From Humibacter sp. RRB41 (lineage in GTDB: Bacteria; Actinomycetota; Actinomycetes; Actinomycetales; Microbacteriaceae), in the NCBI RefSeq assembly GCF_022761015.1, contig NZ_JAKWJQ010000006.1, forward strand, positions 62,001 to 126,000: a stretch of DNA of 64,000 nt. Direction: 5' to 3'. Shown here in pieces: positions 33,948 through 43,516 of the stretch; position 1 is the stretch's first letter, and every line of letters begins with the position of its first letter. A model generated the notes under the pieces. The model made no database searches, was not told the origin of the DNA, and saw nothing but the letters and a program-made list of their open reading frames with translations. A program made the translations under genes and the position numbers.

Positions 33948-34490
33948 GTGGCAACCTTCCCGACCGTGAAGCGCAGCAAGCGCGGATACGACACCGCAGA
34001 GGTCGACGACTTCCTCACACTGGCACGCAAGGCCTACGACGGCGACCCCGAGGCGCAGCTGATGTCGGAAGACATCCGTCGAACGGGGTTCTCGCTGCGC
34101 CGTGGCGGGTACCAGCCGGATGCCGTCGACGGGGCACTCGAGCGGCTCGAGGATGCTTTCGCCGTTCGGGAGAGGGAGCTCGCCAGGCAGGAGATGGGCG
34201 AGGCGCGCTGGCTCGACGATGCCAGAGGAACGGCGCAGGTCATCCTGAACCGGCTCGGCAGGGACGAAGGGCACCGGTTCTCGCGTACCAGTGTGTTCAC
34301 CATCGGCTACAACCGTCGCGAGGTGGACAAGTTCGGCAAGCGCCTCTCCCGATACTTCCGTGACGGCATGCCCCTCTCTGTCGACGAGGTGCGCACCGTC
34401 GTCTTCCGGCAGCAGAGAGGCGGATATCGCGAGGGGCAGGTCGATCTGCTGCTCGATGCCGTCGTCGACGTGATGCTGGCCGTTCGTTGA
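33948..34490 (+). CDS. DivIVA-domain protein
   Basis: A 180-residue protein built of two repeated units. Each has a DivIVA-like start (SKRGYDTAEVDDFLTLAR and IGYNRREVDKFGKRLSRYF) followed by RRGGYQPDAVDGALERLED or QRGGYREGQVDLLLDAV. These correspond to DivIVA/DUF-type motifs found in actinobacterial cell-pole proteins. The coiled-coil tail of true Wag31/DivIVA is missing, so it is not the main polar scaffold. The start is GTG 33948. The position after cdsA suggests an envelope-growth role, which is inference. Confidence 0.8.
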   Translation: MATFPTVKRSKRGYDTAEVDDFLTLARKAYDGDPEAQLMSEDIRRTGFSLRRGGYQPDAVDGALERLEDAFAVRERELARQEMGEARWLDDARGTAQVILNRLGRDEGHRFSRTSVFTIGYNRREVDKFGKRLSRYFRDGMPLSVDEVRTVVFRQQRGGYREGQVDLLLDAVVDVMLAVR

Positions 34491-34567
34491 GGGCGCTGCG
34501 TGCAGGCGTCCGTAGCCGTTCGGATGCCGCCGAGACTGGCTTTTGGCTGAACGGGCGGAGCATCACT

Positions 34568-34596
34568 TTGGCACAGCCGACGATCTTCGTTATCGT
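34568..34596 (+). promoter_or_regulatory. Candidate promoter for a leaderless transcript
   Basis: TTGGCA (34568-34573), a 17-base spacer and TATCGT (34591-34596) place the likely start of transcription at about 34603. This is on or next to the GTG codons at 34600 and 34606, so the lytic transglycosylase-like gene may be leaderless. Confidence 0.45.
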
Positions 34597-34599
34597 GGT

Positions 34600-35307
34600 G
34601 TGATCGTGGGCAGGCGAGTAAGACACCTAGCAGAGCCTCCAGCACCGACCCGAGATGCGGTGGAGGCGCGTGTTCGTCGACCCCGAGCGGCCCGCGCCGC
34701 GCGCCCCGTCGTCGTCGGGGTTGCGTTCCTGGCGGCCATCGGATTCTTCCTCGTGAACATCGTCGATCCGTACTCCGGTGCCGTCGCGTCGCCCGACTTC
34801 GCGTCGAGCCACTCGCGCTTCCTCGGCCAGTCGGTGCAGAAGCTCGCTGTCTCCGATGCCTCGTCCGACCAGAAGCTGATCGTCGACAAGTACTCCTCCA
34901 AAGCTGCGCCGAAGCCGAAGCCCGTTGTGACAGCACCGACCACGACGGCAACCTCCACGGATTCTTCGGACACGTCCTCCGCGCCGGCCGCCGGCACGCC
35001 GGACCCGGGCAGCGCTCAGGCATACGCACAGGGCGTGCTCACCTCGCAGGGCATGGGCGCCGACCAGTTCAACTGTCTCGTCGCGCTGTGGAACCGCGAG
35101 TCGAGCTGGAACATCTACGCGTACAACTCGAGCACGGGCGCTTACGGCATTCCGCAGGCGCTGCCCGGCAGCAAGATGGCCTCGTCGGGCGCCGACTGGG
35201 CGACGAGCTTCGTCACCCAGGTGAACTGGGGCCTCGGCTACGTCGACGGCCGCTACGGCACGCCCTGTGGCGCGTGGGAGCACTCCGAGTCGACCGGCTG
35301 GTACTGA
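34600..35307 (+). CDS. Membrane-anchored lytic transglycosylase-like protein
   Basis: About 235 residues. A basic N terminus precedes one membrane helix (VVVGVAFLAAIGFFLVNIV). A linker of about 60 residues is rich in T, S, P and A (VVTAPTTTATSTDSSDTSS). The C-terminal domain is lysozyme-like: QFNCLVALWNRESSWNIYAY with the catalytic glutamate, GAYGIPQALPGSKM, and WGLGYVDGRYGTPCGAWEH. This domain is frequent in actinobacterial peptidoglycan hydrolases. GTG 34600 or 34606 may begin a leaderless message; the frame also extends to a TTG at 34543. Confidence 0.85.
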   Translation: MIVGRRVRHLAEPPAPTRDAVEARVRRPRAARAARPVVVGVAFLAAIGFFLVNIVDPYSGAVASPDFASSHSRFLGQSVQKLAVSDASSDQKLIVDKYSSKAAPKPKPVVTAPTTTATSTDSSDTSSAPAAGTPDPGSAQAYAQGVLTSQGMGADQFNCLVALWNRESSWNIYAYNSSTGAYGIPQALPGSKMASSGADWATSFVTQVNWGLGYVDGRYGTPCGAWEHSESTGWY

Positions 35308-35318
35308 GCCTCAGCCGG

Positions 35319-35615
35319 ATGCCGCGCAGCAATCATCCGAAACGGCGGGGCACGCCCCGTGGTGACGAGCCCGACGACCTGAGCGGCCTCATGGCCGGTT
35401 GGCGCCGCACCGAAACGCGCAGGGGCCGAGAGTGGAACGTGCAGCCGGTGTCGTCATCCGCCGCAGTGAAGAGCTACACCTGCCCTGGTTGCGGGGGAGT
35501 GATCGATCCCGGCGTCGCCCACCTCGTAGTCTGGCGCGCGGACGGCGTGCTCGGAGATGCCGCCGATCTGCAGGCGCGCAGGCACTGGCACACATCGTGC
35601 TGGCGCGTGGCGTGA
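35319..35615 (+). CDS. Small zinc-ribbon protein
   Basis: A 98-residue basic protein. It has a basic N terminus (MPRSNHPKRRGTPRGDEPDD), then RRTETRRGREWNVQPVSSS and a CPGCGGVIDPGVAHLVVW zinc-ribbon half-site. The other ligands are probably in HWHTSCW near the end. Similar proteins are widespread in actinobacteria and often mislabelled as ATP/GTP-binding. The function is unknown. The ATG at 35319 begins the recognisable part, 12 bases after the preceding stop. Confidence 0.85.
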   Translation: MPRSNHPKRRGTPRGDEPDDLSGLMAGWRRTETRRGREWNVQPVSSSAAVKSYTCPGCGGVIDPGVAHLVVWRADGVLGDAADLQARRHWHTSCWRVA

Positions 35616-35631
35616 CCCGACCGGCGGCAGG

Positions 35632-36672
35632 TCAGAGCTCGTTCTGACGCGGCACGACGACCTGCTTGATGATCAGCAGGATCGACGCGGCGACCGGGAT
35701 CGCGATGAGCGCTCCGAGGATGCCGAGGAGCGATCCTCCGGCCAGCGCCGCTATGACGACGATGGAGCCGGGAACCGAGACGGCCCGATTCATGATGCGA
35801 GGGCTGAGAACGTAGGCCTCGACCTGCATGTAGATGATGTACCAGATGGCGGCGACGAGAGCGGTGAGCGGCGACGCGAGCAGCAACGAGAGCAGCACGA
35901 TCACGATCGAACCCGAGATGGTGCCGACGAGAGGTATCAGCGAGAAGAGGAACGCAAGGCCGGCGAGAAGTATCGGGAAGGGCGCGCCGATGATCGTCAA
36001 GAAGATGGCGCTGGCTATGCCGTTGCACAGGGCCAGTGCCACCTGACCCATCACGTACTTGCCGACCGAATCGGTGATCTGCTCGGCGATGTCGGCGAAC
36101 CGGGCTCGCCTGGAAGCGGGTACCAGTTCGTAGACGGAACGCTTGATGTTGTTCAGCGATGCGGTGAAGTAGATCGTGAGGATCAAGACGACGATGACGC
36201 CGAAGAAGCCGCTGACGATTCCGATGCCCGCCTGCAGCAGACCGCCGCCGATGTTGCCGAGATTCTTCTGGAGGCCGTCCCAGATCTGCGCGAGGGTCTG
36301 GTCGAAGTCGATGGCGGGGAACTGGTGTTTCAGGCCCGAGTACCAGTCCTGCGCCGTCCCCTTCTCGACGAACTTGGTGATGGTCTTCACCAAGCCGGTC
36401 GCCTGGGAGATGACCACGGGCACCATGGCCCAGATGATCCCTCCGAGCACGATCAGGATGCCGACCAGCACGATGATGATCGCCGACCAGCGCGGCAGCT
36501 TGCGTCGCTCGAGGAACGCGATGATCGGCTCGAGGCCGAGAGCGAGGAAGAGGGCAGCGCCGATGTAGGTGAGGATGGTCGACAGCGAGACGACCGCCGA
36601 CAGGATGAGAACGCCGAGCCCGACGCCGAGGGTTCCGATCAGTCCAACACGGAATGCGTTCTGGATCTTCAC
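35632..36672 (-). CDS. AI-2E family transporter (PerM-like)
   Basis: A 346-residue membrane protein of the AI-2 exporter/PerM family. About eight helices are visible. Typical text includes LFLALGLEPIIAFLERRKLPRW after helices 1-2, a long soluble loop (about residues 85-150, including KGTAQDWYSGLKHQFPAIDF), VPASRRARFADIAEQI and LFSLIPLVGTISGSIVIVLL, and the C terminus RIMNRAVSVPGSIVVIAALAGG. Family members move solutes (autoinducer-2 in one case, ions in others); the cargo here is unknown. The start is GTG 36672. It is co-directional with the coiled-coil gene upstream. Confidence 0.9.
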   Translation of the reverse strand: MKIQNAFRVGLIGTLGVGLGVLILSAVVSLSTILTYIGAALFLALGLEPIIAFLERRKLPRWSAIIIVLVGILIVLGGIIWAMVPVVISQATGLVKTITKFVEKGTAQDWYSGLKHQFPAIDFDQTLAQIWDGLQKNLGNIGGGLLQAGIGIVSGFFGVIVVLILTIYFTASLNNIKRSVYELVPASRRARFADIAEQITDSVGKYVMGQVALALCNGIASAIFLTIIGAPFPILLAGLAFLFSLIPLVGTISGSIVIVLLSLLLASPLTALVAAIWYIIYMQVEAYVLSPRIMNRAVSVPGSIVVIAALAGGSLLGILGALIAIPVAASILLIIKQVVVPRQNEL

Positions 36673-36700
36673 TGAACGTGCCCCCTCGGCGTCATGTCGA

Positions 36701-38149
36701 TCAGGCGTTTTCTGCAGACACCTGCTCTGCTTGCTTCAGAACGCCGCGGAGGCTCTCGAAGTACCCTGCGACGGCCTCGCGCTCGATCCTAATCTGCGAC
36801 AGGCGCTCCTCGGCGTCCGCCACGAGCTTGCGGCTGCGATCGTCTGCCTGTTCGACGATCACGTGCGCGCGTTCTTCGGCTGCGTGCACGATCTCGCGGG
36901 CGGTCGCTTCGGCTTCCTTGCGGGCTCCCTTGACCTCGGAGCGCATCTCCTTCTCGATGGCGTCGCCCTCCGCCCGCACCTCGTTGGTGCGCCTGGTGGA
37001 CTCGGCGAGTTCCGCGTTGGCGTCATCGAGGTACTTCTGCGTCTGGGCGACGGCCTCCTGGTGGCGGGCCAGGTGCTCCTTCTCCGACTCGTCGCGGCGA
37101 GCCTTGAGCTCGACCTCGAGTTCCATGCGTGCCCGCTCGGCCTCGTGCGCCAGTCGCTCCGACTCGGCTGCAACCTGCGAACGTACGCCGGCCAGTTCCT
37201 CGTCGAGCTCCTTGCGGGCCTTCTCCGTCGCCCGCTGGAATGCCTTGCGAGCCTTGTCGGCCTCGGCCTCGGCATCCGCCTTGCGCTGATCGAGCTCGCG
37301 GGTGAGCGCTGCACGACCCTGCTCGATCTCGTTGGCGAGATCGACGCGTGCCTGCTGCGTGTCGGCCGCGAGATCCCGCTTCGCCTGGGCGATCTCGGCC
37401 TCGAGGGCCGTGCGGTGATCGGAGAGCTCGTTCTCGACCTCCGCGCGACGCGCGTCGATCTCCCTGGCCAGCGTGGCTCGGGTCTCTTCGACCTCGCGGC
37501 TCAGGCCTTCGGCCGCTGTGCGTGCCTCGGCGGCTTCGCTGACCGCCGCCGCCTTGACCTCGGCTCCTTCGCGCTCGGCCTCCGCTTTGGCGGCTGCGGC
37601 CTCACGCTTGGTCGTTGCGCGCAGTTCAGCGGCCTCTGTCGCGACGGCACTGCGCAGCGATGCAGCCTCGCGCTGAGCCTCCTGAACGAGTGTGTCCGAC
37701 TTCGTGCGCGCCTCGTTGACGAGTTCGTTCGCCTCGATGTTCGCGTCCTGAAGCGTGGTGTCGGCCTGAGCGTGCGCCTCGGCGAGGATGCGCTCCGCCT
37801 GCTCCTCCGCGGTGCGACGCGTGCGCTCGACCTCGCCGGCCACTGCAGCGCGAAGCTTCTCGGCGTCGATGTCGGCCTGTGCGATCATGCGCGTCGACTG
37901 CTCTTCTGCGACACGAAGTGTGTTCTCGAGCTTGGTGCCGAGACCGGAGAAGGTCGGGCTGCCGACCTCTTCGATTTCGGCGTTGAGCTCTTCGATGCGA
38001 GCGCTGAGGCGCTTGCTTTCTTTGGCGGCGTCGGCACTCTGGGTGTTGGCGTGGATCAGCTCGCGGCGCAGATCCTGGATCGCCTTGTCGACTTCGTCTT
38101 TGTCATAACCGCGGAAGACTTGAGTGAACTCTGTCTCTTCGGTGGCCAC
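36701..38149 (-). CDS. Long coiled-coil protein with N-terminal DivIVA-like motif
   Basis: A 482-residue protein from GTG 38149, which has GGAGAG about nine bases upstream. The first 30 residues carry a DivIVA-like signature (EFTQVFRGYDKDEVDKAIQDL). Nearly all the rest, about residues 35-460, is coiled coil rich in A, E, R and K with heptad patterning. This is the architecture of actinobacterial FilP/Scy/DivIVA-type cytoskeletal proteins that organise cell poles and growth. The exact orthologue cannot be named. The frame is open upstream to 38293, but without a good start. The antisense strand shows a 600-codon open frame caused by the repetitive composition; I regard that as shadow. Confidence 0.85.
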   Translation of the reverse strand: MATEETEFTQVFRGYDKDEVDKAIQDLRRELIHANTQSADAAKESKRLSARIEELNAEIEEVGSPTFSGLGTKLENTLRVAEEQSTRMIAQADIDAEKLRAAVAGEVERTRRTAEEQAERILAEAHAQADTTLQDANIEANELVNEARTKSDTLVQEAQREAASLRSAVATEAAELRATTKREAAAAKAEAEREGAEVKAAAVSEAAEARTAAEGLSREVEETRATLAREIDARRAEVENELSDHRTALEAEIAQAKRDLAADTQQARVDLANEIEQGRAALTRELDQRKADAEAEADKARKAFQRATEKARKELDEELAGVRSQVAAESERLAHEAERARMELEVELKARRDESEKEHLARHQEAVAQTQKYLDDANAELAESTRRTNEVRAEGDAIEKEMRSEVKGARKEAEATAREIVHAAEERAHVIVEQADDRSRKLVADAEERLSQIRIEREAVAGYFESLRGVLKQAEQVSAENA

Positions 38150-38481
38150 GTGCTTCTTCTCTCCGGTGGGGGGCATGTCGGGGGACGGGTCGCTCGGAGC
38201 TTGCGCAAAAGGCGCGTCAGCATCCGGCGCGTGCCCGCCGCTTCGGCGCGGGCGGGCTTTTCGAGTGTAGTCGTGCGGGGCTGGCGACTGCACCAGAAAG
38301 GAGGTAGGGACGCCCGCACCGGCGCGAGGCGACGTTCAGCGCGCTGGGAGGCGCTTTTCAGGCGGGTTTCGGTATCGTAGAGGTTCCGTGGGCGCTGTGC
38401 CAGAGCGCTGTTCCCACCCGAGAGGCCTCAGCGCCCGTCGCGCCGTACCCGGCAGAGAAGCGCGACAGTGAAGGAGAGTTC

Positions 38482-40353
38482 GTGCGATTTCTGGTCGCCA
38501 TTCTGGCGTTCGTCGTCGCTGCGGTACTGATCGGAGCCGGCATCGCCCAGCGTACGATCTGGATCCCCGCTTCCAACGTCATCACCGCAACTGTTGTGAA
38601 GGGCGGTGCACCGTTCACCGTGATCGACGGTTCGGTGCTGCGCGCACGGGGCGGGCAGCAGACGCTCACGGTCTCTGGCAGCGCGAAGCCGTTCGTCGCA
38701 TACGGCCGAACGGCCGATGTGTTGGCGTGGCTCGGCAAGGAGAAGTACGCCAAGGTCACGTACGACGCCGCGACGAACACGCTGACGTCGAAGGTGGTGA
38801 AGGGAAAGGTGAGCACTCCGTCCGGGTCGACCACGACCGCGACACCTACGCCGACACCAAGCGCGAGCGATTCGAAGAGCTCGACCACTGGCTCGACGAC
38901 GACGAAGACCGGGCCGAATCCTGCGGGGTCGGACCTCTGGCTGGAGGAGTTCAGTGGTGACGCCGCGTCGATCACGAAGATGAACGTGCCAGACACCGTG
39001 AGTGTGATCATCGCCAGCGACGGCACGAAGCCTGCTCCCGACAAAGTGAGCCTCAACTGGCCGCTCGACAGCAGCACGCCGCTAGCCGGCCCGCTGATCG
39101 TCGGCGGCATCGCATTCGGCGCGCTCGGCATCCTGATGTACATCCTCGCGCTGCGCCATCTGCGTCGCTCGCGTGGGCCGCGTCGCGGAGGCGGCAAGCC
39201 GCCGAAGCTGCCTCGTGGCTCCAAGCCGCCGAAGCCGGGCAACTACCCGCCGACGCAAGAGGTCGAGCCGCCTGCACGCGGCAGGCGTTCGATCGGACGC
39301 ACGTTCACCGCCGTACCGGTCGTGCTCGTCGGCACCCTGCTGCTTGCCGGATGCTCCTCCGACTACTGGCCGCAGTTCGGAGCATCGGAGACGCCGAAGG
39401 CCACCTCGACCCCGATCGCCACCGACCTGCCAGGGCAGGGCAAGGACACCCCGCCGCCTGCAGTGACGAGCCCGCAGCTCGACAACATCGTGAACGAGAT
39501 CTCCAAGACCACCGCGAAAGCGGACGCCAAGCTCGACGCGACGCTCGCAGCGACGAGGTTCAGCGGACCGGCTCTGGCCGCACGGACGGGAGACTACGCA
39601 CTTCGCGCGAAGAAGTCGGATGCCGCGGCGGAGCAGACGATCCCCGCCAACGCGGTCTCGCTCGCGCTTCCGGAGGCGACGGACACGTGGCCTCGCGTCG
39701 TCAGTGCCATCGTGCACGACCCCAAGGACGCGAAGGCCGCACCACTCGACCTCGTTCTCATCCAGGCGTCGCCCCGGGAGAACTACACGGTCGAGTACGC
39801 GATCGCACTGGAGGCCAACGCGAAGGTGCCCGATCTTCCGCCTGCGAACATCGGGACGTCGATCGTGCCGCCCGACTCCAAGCTCCTTCTGGTCGCGCCG
39901 AACCAACTCGCGACCGAATACGGCGACGTGCTGCAGAACGGCGAGAAGAGCAAGTACTACAAGCAGTTCGACTCGAAGTCCGACAAGCTCGCCCCCCAGG
40001 TCGGGGCCGCCTACAAGGCGACGGAGATCTCGCAGCTGCCTGCGACGGCATCCCTGCATTTCACGCAGCAGGCTGGTGAAGACGGGCCCATCGCGATGGC
40101 GACGAACGACTCGGGAGCCATCGTCTCGGTCAGTGTCAACGAGACATCCACTGTGAAGCCCGTCGAGGCGGGCGCAACGGTCTCGACGAGCAGCGCGAAC
40201 GTGCAGGCGATCACCGGTGTGACCGACAGCACCAAGGGCTTCCAGACGACGTACGGCTATCAGTTACTGTTTTACGTGCCGCCCGCGGAGTCGAAGCAGA
40301 AGATCGAGATGCTCGGCTTCACCCAGTCGCTGCTCAGCGCGAAGGAACTGTGA
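38482..40353 (+). CDS. Large envelope protein with internal lipobox-like segment
   Basis: A 623-residue protein from GTG 38482. It begins with a signal-anchor helix (FLVAILAFVVAAVLIGAGIA), then an extracytoplasmic domain with FVAYGRTADVLAWLG. A T/S/P-rich linker follows, then a second helix at about 195-215 (PLIVGGIAFGALGILMYILAL) and a basic proline-glycine loop. A third hydrophobic stretch ends in a lipobox-like LLLAGCSSDYWPQF at about 290. The remaining 320 residues look extracytoplasmic and end in QSLLSAKEL. It may be two modules fused into one, since the second half by itself resembles a lipoprotein. I know no function. Its stop overlaps the YbbN-like gene start. The 188 bases upstream hold no gene. 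Confidence 0.75.
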   Translation: MRFLVAILAFVVAAVLIGAGIAQRTIWIPASNVITATVVKGGAPFTVIDGSVLRARGGQQTLTVSGSAKPFVAYGRTADVLAWLGKEKYAKVTYDAATNTLTSKVVKGKVSTPSGSTTTATPTPTPSASDSKSSTTGSTTTKTGPNPAGSDLWLEEFSGDAASITKMNVPDTVSVIIASDGTKPAPDKVSLNWPLDSSTPLAGPLIVGGIAFGALGILMYILALRHLRRSRGPRRGGGKPPKLPRGSKPPKPGNYPPTQEVEPPARGRRSIGRTFTAVPVVLVGTLLLAGCSSDYWPQFGASETPKATSTPIATDLPGQGKDTPPPAVTSPQLDNIVNEISKTTAKADAKLDATLAATRFSGPALAARTGDYALRAKKSDAAAEQTIPANAVSLALPEATDTWPRVVSAIVHDPKDAKAAPLDLVLIQASPRENYTVEYAIALEANAKVPDLPPANIGTSIVPPDSKLLLVAPNQLATEYGDVLQNGEKSKYYKQFDSKSDKLAPQVGAAYKATEISQLPATASLHFTQQAGEDGPIAMATNDSGAIVSVSVNETSTVKPVEAGATVSTSSANVQAITGVTDSTKGFQTTYGYQLLFYVPPAESKQKIEMLGFTQSLLSAKEL

Positions 40354-41306
40354 TGACCAACACGCCCGACGCCACGTCGTTCCGTGGCGCAGTCGACCTG
40401 TCCGCACTCGTGAATCGCCCAGCACCCGGTGCGCAAGGCGACGCGGATGCCGAGCCCCAGCAGAGCCTTCCCGGTCTGATCTACGACGGCACCGATCAGA
40501 ACTTCAACCAGTTCATCGAGCTGTCGAACACGGTGCCCGTGATCGTCGATCTCTGGGCCGAGTGGTGCGAGCCGTGCAAGCAGCTCTCGCCGGCGCTCGA
40601 GCGCGTTGTGAATGAATACGCGGGACGTTTCGTGCTCGTGAAGGTCGATGTGGATGCCAATCCGCAACTCGCGCAGGCGTTCCAGGCGCAGTCGATCCCG
40701 ACGGTCGTGGCGATCATCGGCGGGCGACCCGCTCCGCTGTTCGTCGGAGCCATTCCCGAGGCGCAGGTGCGCGACGTGTTCGAGCAGGTGCTGCAGATCG
40801 CCGAGCAGAACGGTGTGACCGGCAGCGTCGAGGTGGACGCCGAGGCCGGGCAAGAGGCGCAGGAGGAACCGACCGAGCCGGCGCCCGAACCGCTGCCGCC
40901 GCATCACCAGGAGGCGTACGACGCGATCGAGAAGGGCGACTTCGACGCGGCGATCGCGGAGTACAAGCTCGCGATCGCGCAGAATCCCAGCGACTCGCTC
41001 GCCGTCGCGGGACTCGCCCAGGTGAACCTGCTGAAGCGGCTCGCCACCATCGATTCCGGGCAGGCGCGCGCGGCTGCGGCATCCGCTCCGAGTGACCTCG
41101 ACGCCGCACTTGACGTCGCGGACCTCGATCTCTCCGGCGGACACGTCGACGACGCCTTCGGGCGCGTGTTGGAGCTCTTCCCCGGCGCCGACCAAGCGGG
41201 CAAGGACGCGATCAGGGAACGCCTGCTCGACTACTTCGAGATCGTCGGCGTCACCGACCCCCGCGTGATCCGAGCCCGCGGCAGACTGGCGAGTCTGCTT
41301 TATTAG
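40353..41306 (+). CDS. YbbN/CnoX-like thioredoxin-TPR protein
   Basis: A 317-residue cytosolic protein. A thioredoxin domain at about residues 45-150 has WCEPCK (cysteines 72 and 75 from ATG 40353), [13 protein letters not shown] and the cis-proline [10 protein letters not shown]-terminal helical part of TPR type follows, with [26 protein letters not shown] and [13 protein letters not shown]. Such proteins work as redox-regulated holdases for client proteins. E. coli CnoX lacks a full CxxC; this one has it. The start codon overlaps the previous stop (TGATG). It converges on glgB with a 4-base overlap. Confidence 0.88.
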   Translation: MTNTPDATSFRGAVDLSALVNRPAPGAQGDADAEPQQSLPGLIYDGTDQNFNQFIELSNTVPVIVDLWAEWCEPCKQLSPALERVVNEYAGRFVLVKVDVDANPQLAQAFQAQSIPTVVAIIGGRPAPLFVGAIPEAQVRDVFEQVLQIAEQNGVTGSVEVDAEAGQEAQEEPTEPAPEPLPPHHQEAYDAIEKGDFDAAIAEYKLAIAQNPSDSLAVAGLAQVNLLKRLATIDSGQARAAAASAPSDLDAALDVADLDLSGGHVDDAFGRVLELFPGADQAGKDAIRERLLDYFEIVGVTDPRVIRARGRLASLLY

Positions 41307-43516
41307 CGCTTCGCGCGGAGCCAGAGGGTTCCGAGCGGGGGGAGCGTGAGGGTGGCGGATGCCTGCATGCCGCCCCACGGGGCATCCGTCGCGTGCACGA
41401 CGCCCAGGTTGCCGACCCCGGAGCCGCCGAACTCGATGGCATCGGTGTTCAGCACTTCCTCCCAGTCGCCGGCGAACGGCATCGGCAGTCGGTAGCCCTC
41501 GTGCGGGACGCCCGCGAAGTTCACCACGCACACCAGCGGATCGCCGTCGGCCACCCTGGCGAACGCCACGACGTTGCCCTGCGCGTCGCCTCCGTCGATC
41601 CACTGGAACCCGCGCGGCTCGAGGTCGTAGCGCCACAGGGCGGGCTCGTCGCGGTAGACCGCGTTGAGACGTGCGACGAGATCCCACAGGCCGCGATGCG
41701 CCGGCTGGTCGAGAATCCACCAGTCGAGCCCGCGTTCCTCGCTCCATTCGCTGAGCTGGCCGAACTCCTGACCCATGAACAGCAGCTGCTTGCCGGGATG
41801 CGCCCACATGAACGCCAGATAGGCGCGTGCGTTGGCGAGCTGCTGCCAGTGGTCGCCGGGCATCTTGCCGAGCAGCGAGCCCTTGCCGTGCACCACCTCG
41901 TCGTGGCTGATCGGCAAAAGAAAGTGCTCGCTGAACGCGTAGACGAACGAGAACGTGATCTCGCCGTGGTGGTACGAGCGGTACATCGGGTCCTCGTGGA
42001 TGTACTGCAGCGAGTCGTGCATCCAGCCCATGTTCCACTTCAGCCCGAAGCCGAGACCGCCCGCGTTGGTCGGGGCAGTGACGCCCGGGTAGGCGGTCGA
42101 CTCCTCGGCGATCATCACGATGCCGGGGTTGCGCTTGTAGGCGGTGGCCGTCACCTCCTGGAGAAAGCCGATCGCCTCGAGATTCTCGCGGCCGCCGTGC
42201 ACGTTCGGAAGCCACTCGCCCTCCTTGCGGGAGTAGTCGAGGTAGAGCATCGACGCGACGGCATCAACACGCAGCCCGTCGACGTGGAACTCCTCCAGCC
42301 AGTACAGCGCGTTCGCGACCAGAAAGTTGCGCACCTCGCTTCTGCCGAAATCGAAGACGTAGGTTCCCCAGTCCTTCTGCTCGCCGCGGCGCGGATCCGC
42401 ATGTTCGTACAGCGCCTCACCGTCGAACCTGGCGAGCGCCCACTCGTCCTTCGGAAAGTGACCTGGCACCCAGTCCATCAGCACACCGATTCCCGCACCG
42501 TGCAACCGGTCGATCAGGTATCGCAGGTCGTCGGGATGCCCGAACCGGCTCGTCGGCGCGTAATACCCGGTCACCTGGTAGCCCCATGACCCGCCGAACG
42601 GATGCTCGCTCAGCGGCAGAAACTCCACGTGCGTGTAACCGAGGGGGACGAGGTAGTCGATCAAGGCATCCGCCGCCTCGCGATACCCGAGCCCGGGGCG
42701 CCACGAACCGAGGTGCAGCTCGTACACGCTCATCGGACCGTTGTGCGGGTTCGAGGCCGCGCGTGCGCGCATCCACTCGCCGTCGCCCCACTCGTAGGCA
42801 CTGACGCCGACGACGGAGCCCGTCGCAGGCGGCACCTCGGTGAACCTGGCCATCGGGTCGGCCTTCAGGTGCCACTGGCCATCTCGCCCGAGCAGCTCGA
42901 ACTTGTAGACGGCTCCCGGAGCGACGTCGGGCAGGAACAGTTCCCATACCCCGCTGCCGCCCATCGACCGCATGGCAGTGCCCATGCCGTTCCACTCGTT
43001 GAAGTCGCCGACGACGCGCACCGCCGTCGCGTTCGGCGCCCACACCGTGAACGCCGTGCCGGCGACGCCCTCGTGCTCGCGGTGATGTGCGCCGAGGGCA
43101 TCCCACAGCCGTTCGTGTCGACCCTCGCTGATGAGGTGAAGATCGAGCTCACCGATCGTGGGGGTGAAGCGGTACGGGTCGTCTGAGATCCAGCTCGACC
43201 CGTCGTCGTACGTCGCCTCGATCAGATACGGCTCTGGCCCGAGGATGCTGATGCCCTGCCAGACGCCGTGCCCCACGTGCGCGAGCGAAAGCCTGGCACC
43301 GGTGGCGACGACGGCCGTGACCGCTTCGGCAAGCGGGCGCAGGGTGCGGATGACGGTGACGCGGTCCGCGACGCCCGGCTCCGCCACGACGTGCTGCCCG
43401 AGCACCGAATGCGGGTCGTGGTAGCGGCCCTCCGCGACGGCGGAGAGCACGCCGTCGTCGACGGCCGTGCGGCGCATGGCGGAGGATCCGTCGGCGTGTT
43501 TCGTTGTGGTGGTCAT
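41303..43516 (-). CDS. glgB: 1,4-alpha-glucan branching enzyme
   Basis: A 737-residue GH13 enzyme that introduces alpha-1,6 branches in glycogen. The N-terminal carbohydrate-binding domains precede a core with [33 protein letters not shown], the nucleophile region [20 protein letters not shown], the acid region [13 protein letters not shown], and [12 protein letters not shown]. It follows glgE with an ATGA overlap (43513-43516), so GlgE-made maltosyl chains are probably branched by the coupled product. Length and motifs are normal. Confidence 0.97.
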   Translation of the reverse strand: MTTTTKHADGSSAMRRTAVDDGVLSAVAEGRYHDPHSVLGQHVVAEPGVADRVTVIRTLRPLAEAVTAVVATGARLSLAHVGHGVWQGISILGPEPYLIEATYDDGSSWISDDPYRFTPTIGELDLHLISEGRHERLWDALGAHHREHEGVAGTAFTVWAPNATAVRVVGDFNEWNGMGTAMRSMGGSGVWELFLPDVAPGAVYKFELLGRDGQWHLKADPMARFTEVPPATGSVVGVSAYEWGDGEWMRARAASNPHNGPMSVYELHLGSWRPGLGYREAADALIDYLVPLGYTHVEFLPLSEHPFGGSWGYQVTGYYAPTSRFGHPDDLRYLIDRLHGAGIGVLMDWVPGHFPKDEWALARFDGEALYEHADPRRGEQKDWGTYVFDFGRSEVRNFLVANALYWLEEFHVDGLRVDAVASMLYLDYSRKEGEWLPNVHGGRENLEAIGFLQEVTATAYKRNPGIVMIAEESTAYPGVTAPTNAGGLGFGLKWNMGWMHDSLQYIHEDPMYRSYHHGEITFSFVYAFSEHFLLPISHDEVVHGKGSLLGKMPGDHWQQLANARAYLAFMWAHPGKQLLFMGQEFGQLSEWSEERGLDWWILDQPAHRGLWDLVARLNAVYRDEPALWRYDLEPRGFQWIDGGDAQGNVVAFARVADGDPLVCVVNFAGVPHEGYRLPMPFAGDWEEVLNTDAIEFGGSGVGNLGVVHATDAPWGGMQASATLTLPPLGTLWLRAKR

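Noticed and set aside
36569-38380. Open frame of about 600 codons antisense to the coiled-coil gene
   Set aside because: Its leucine/arginine-rich composition mirrors a Glu/Ala-rich coiled coil on the other strand; no domain or SD.
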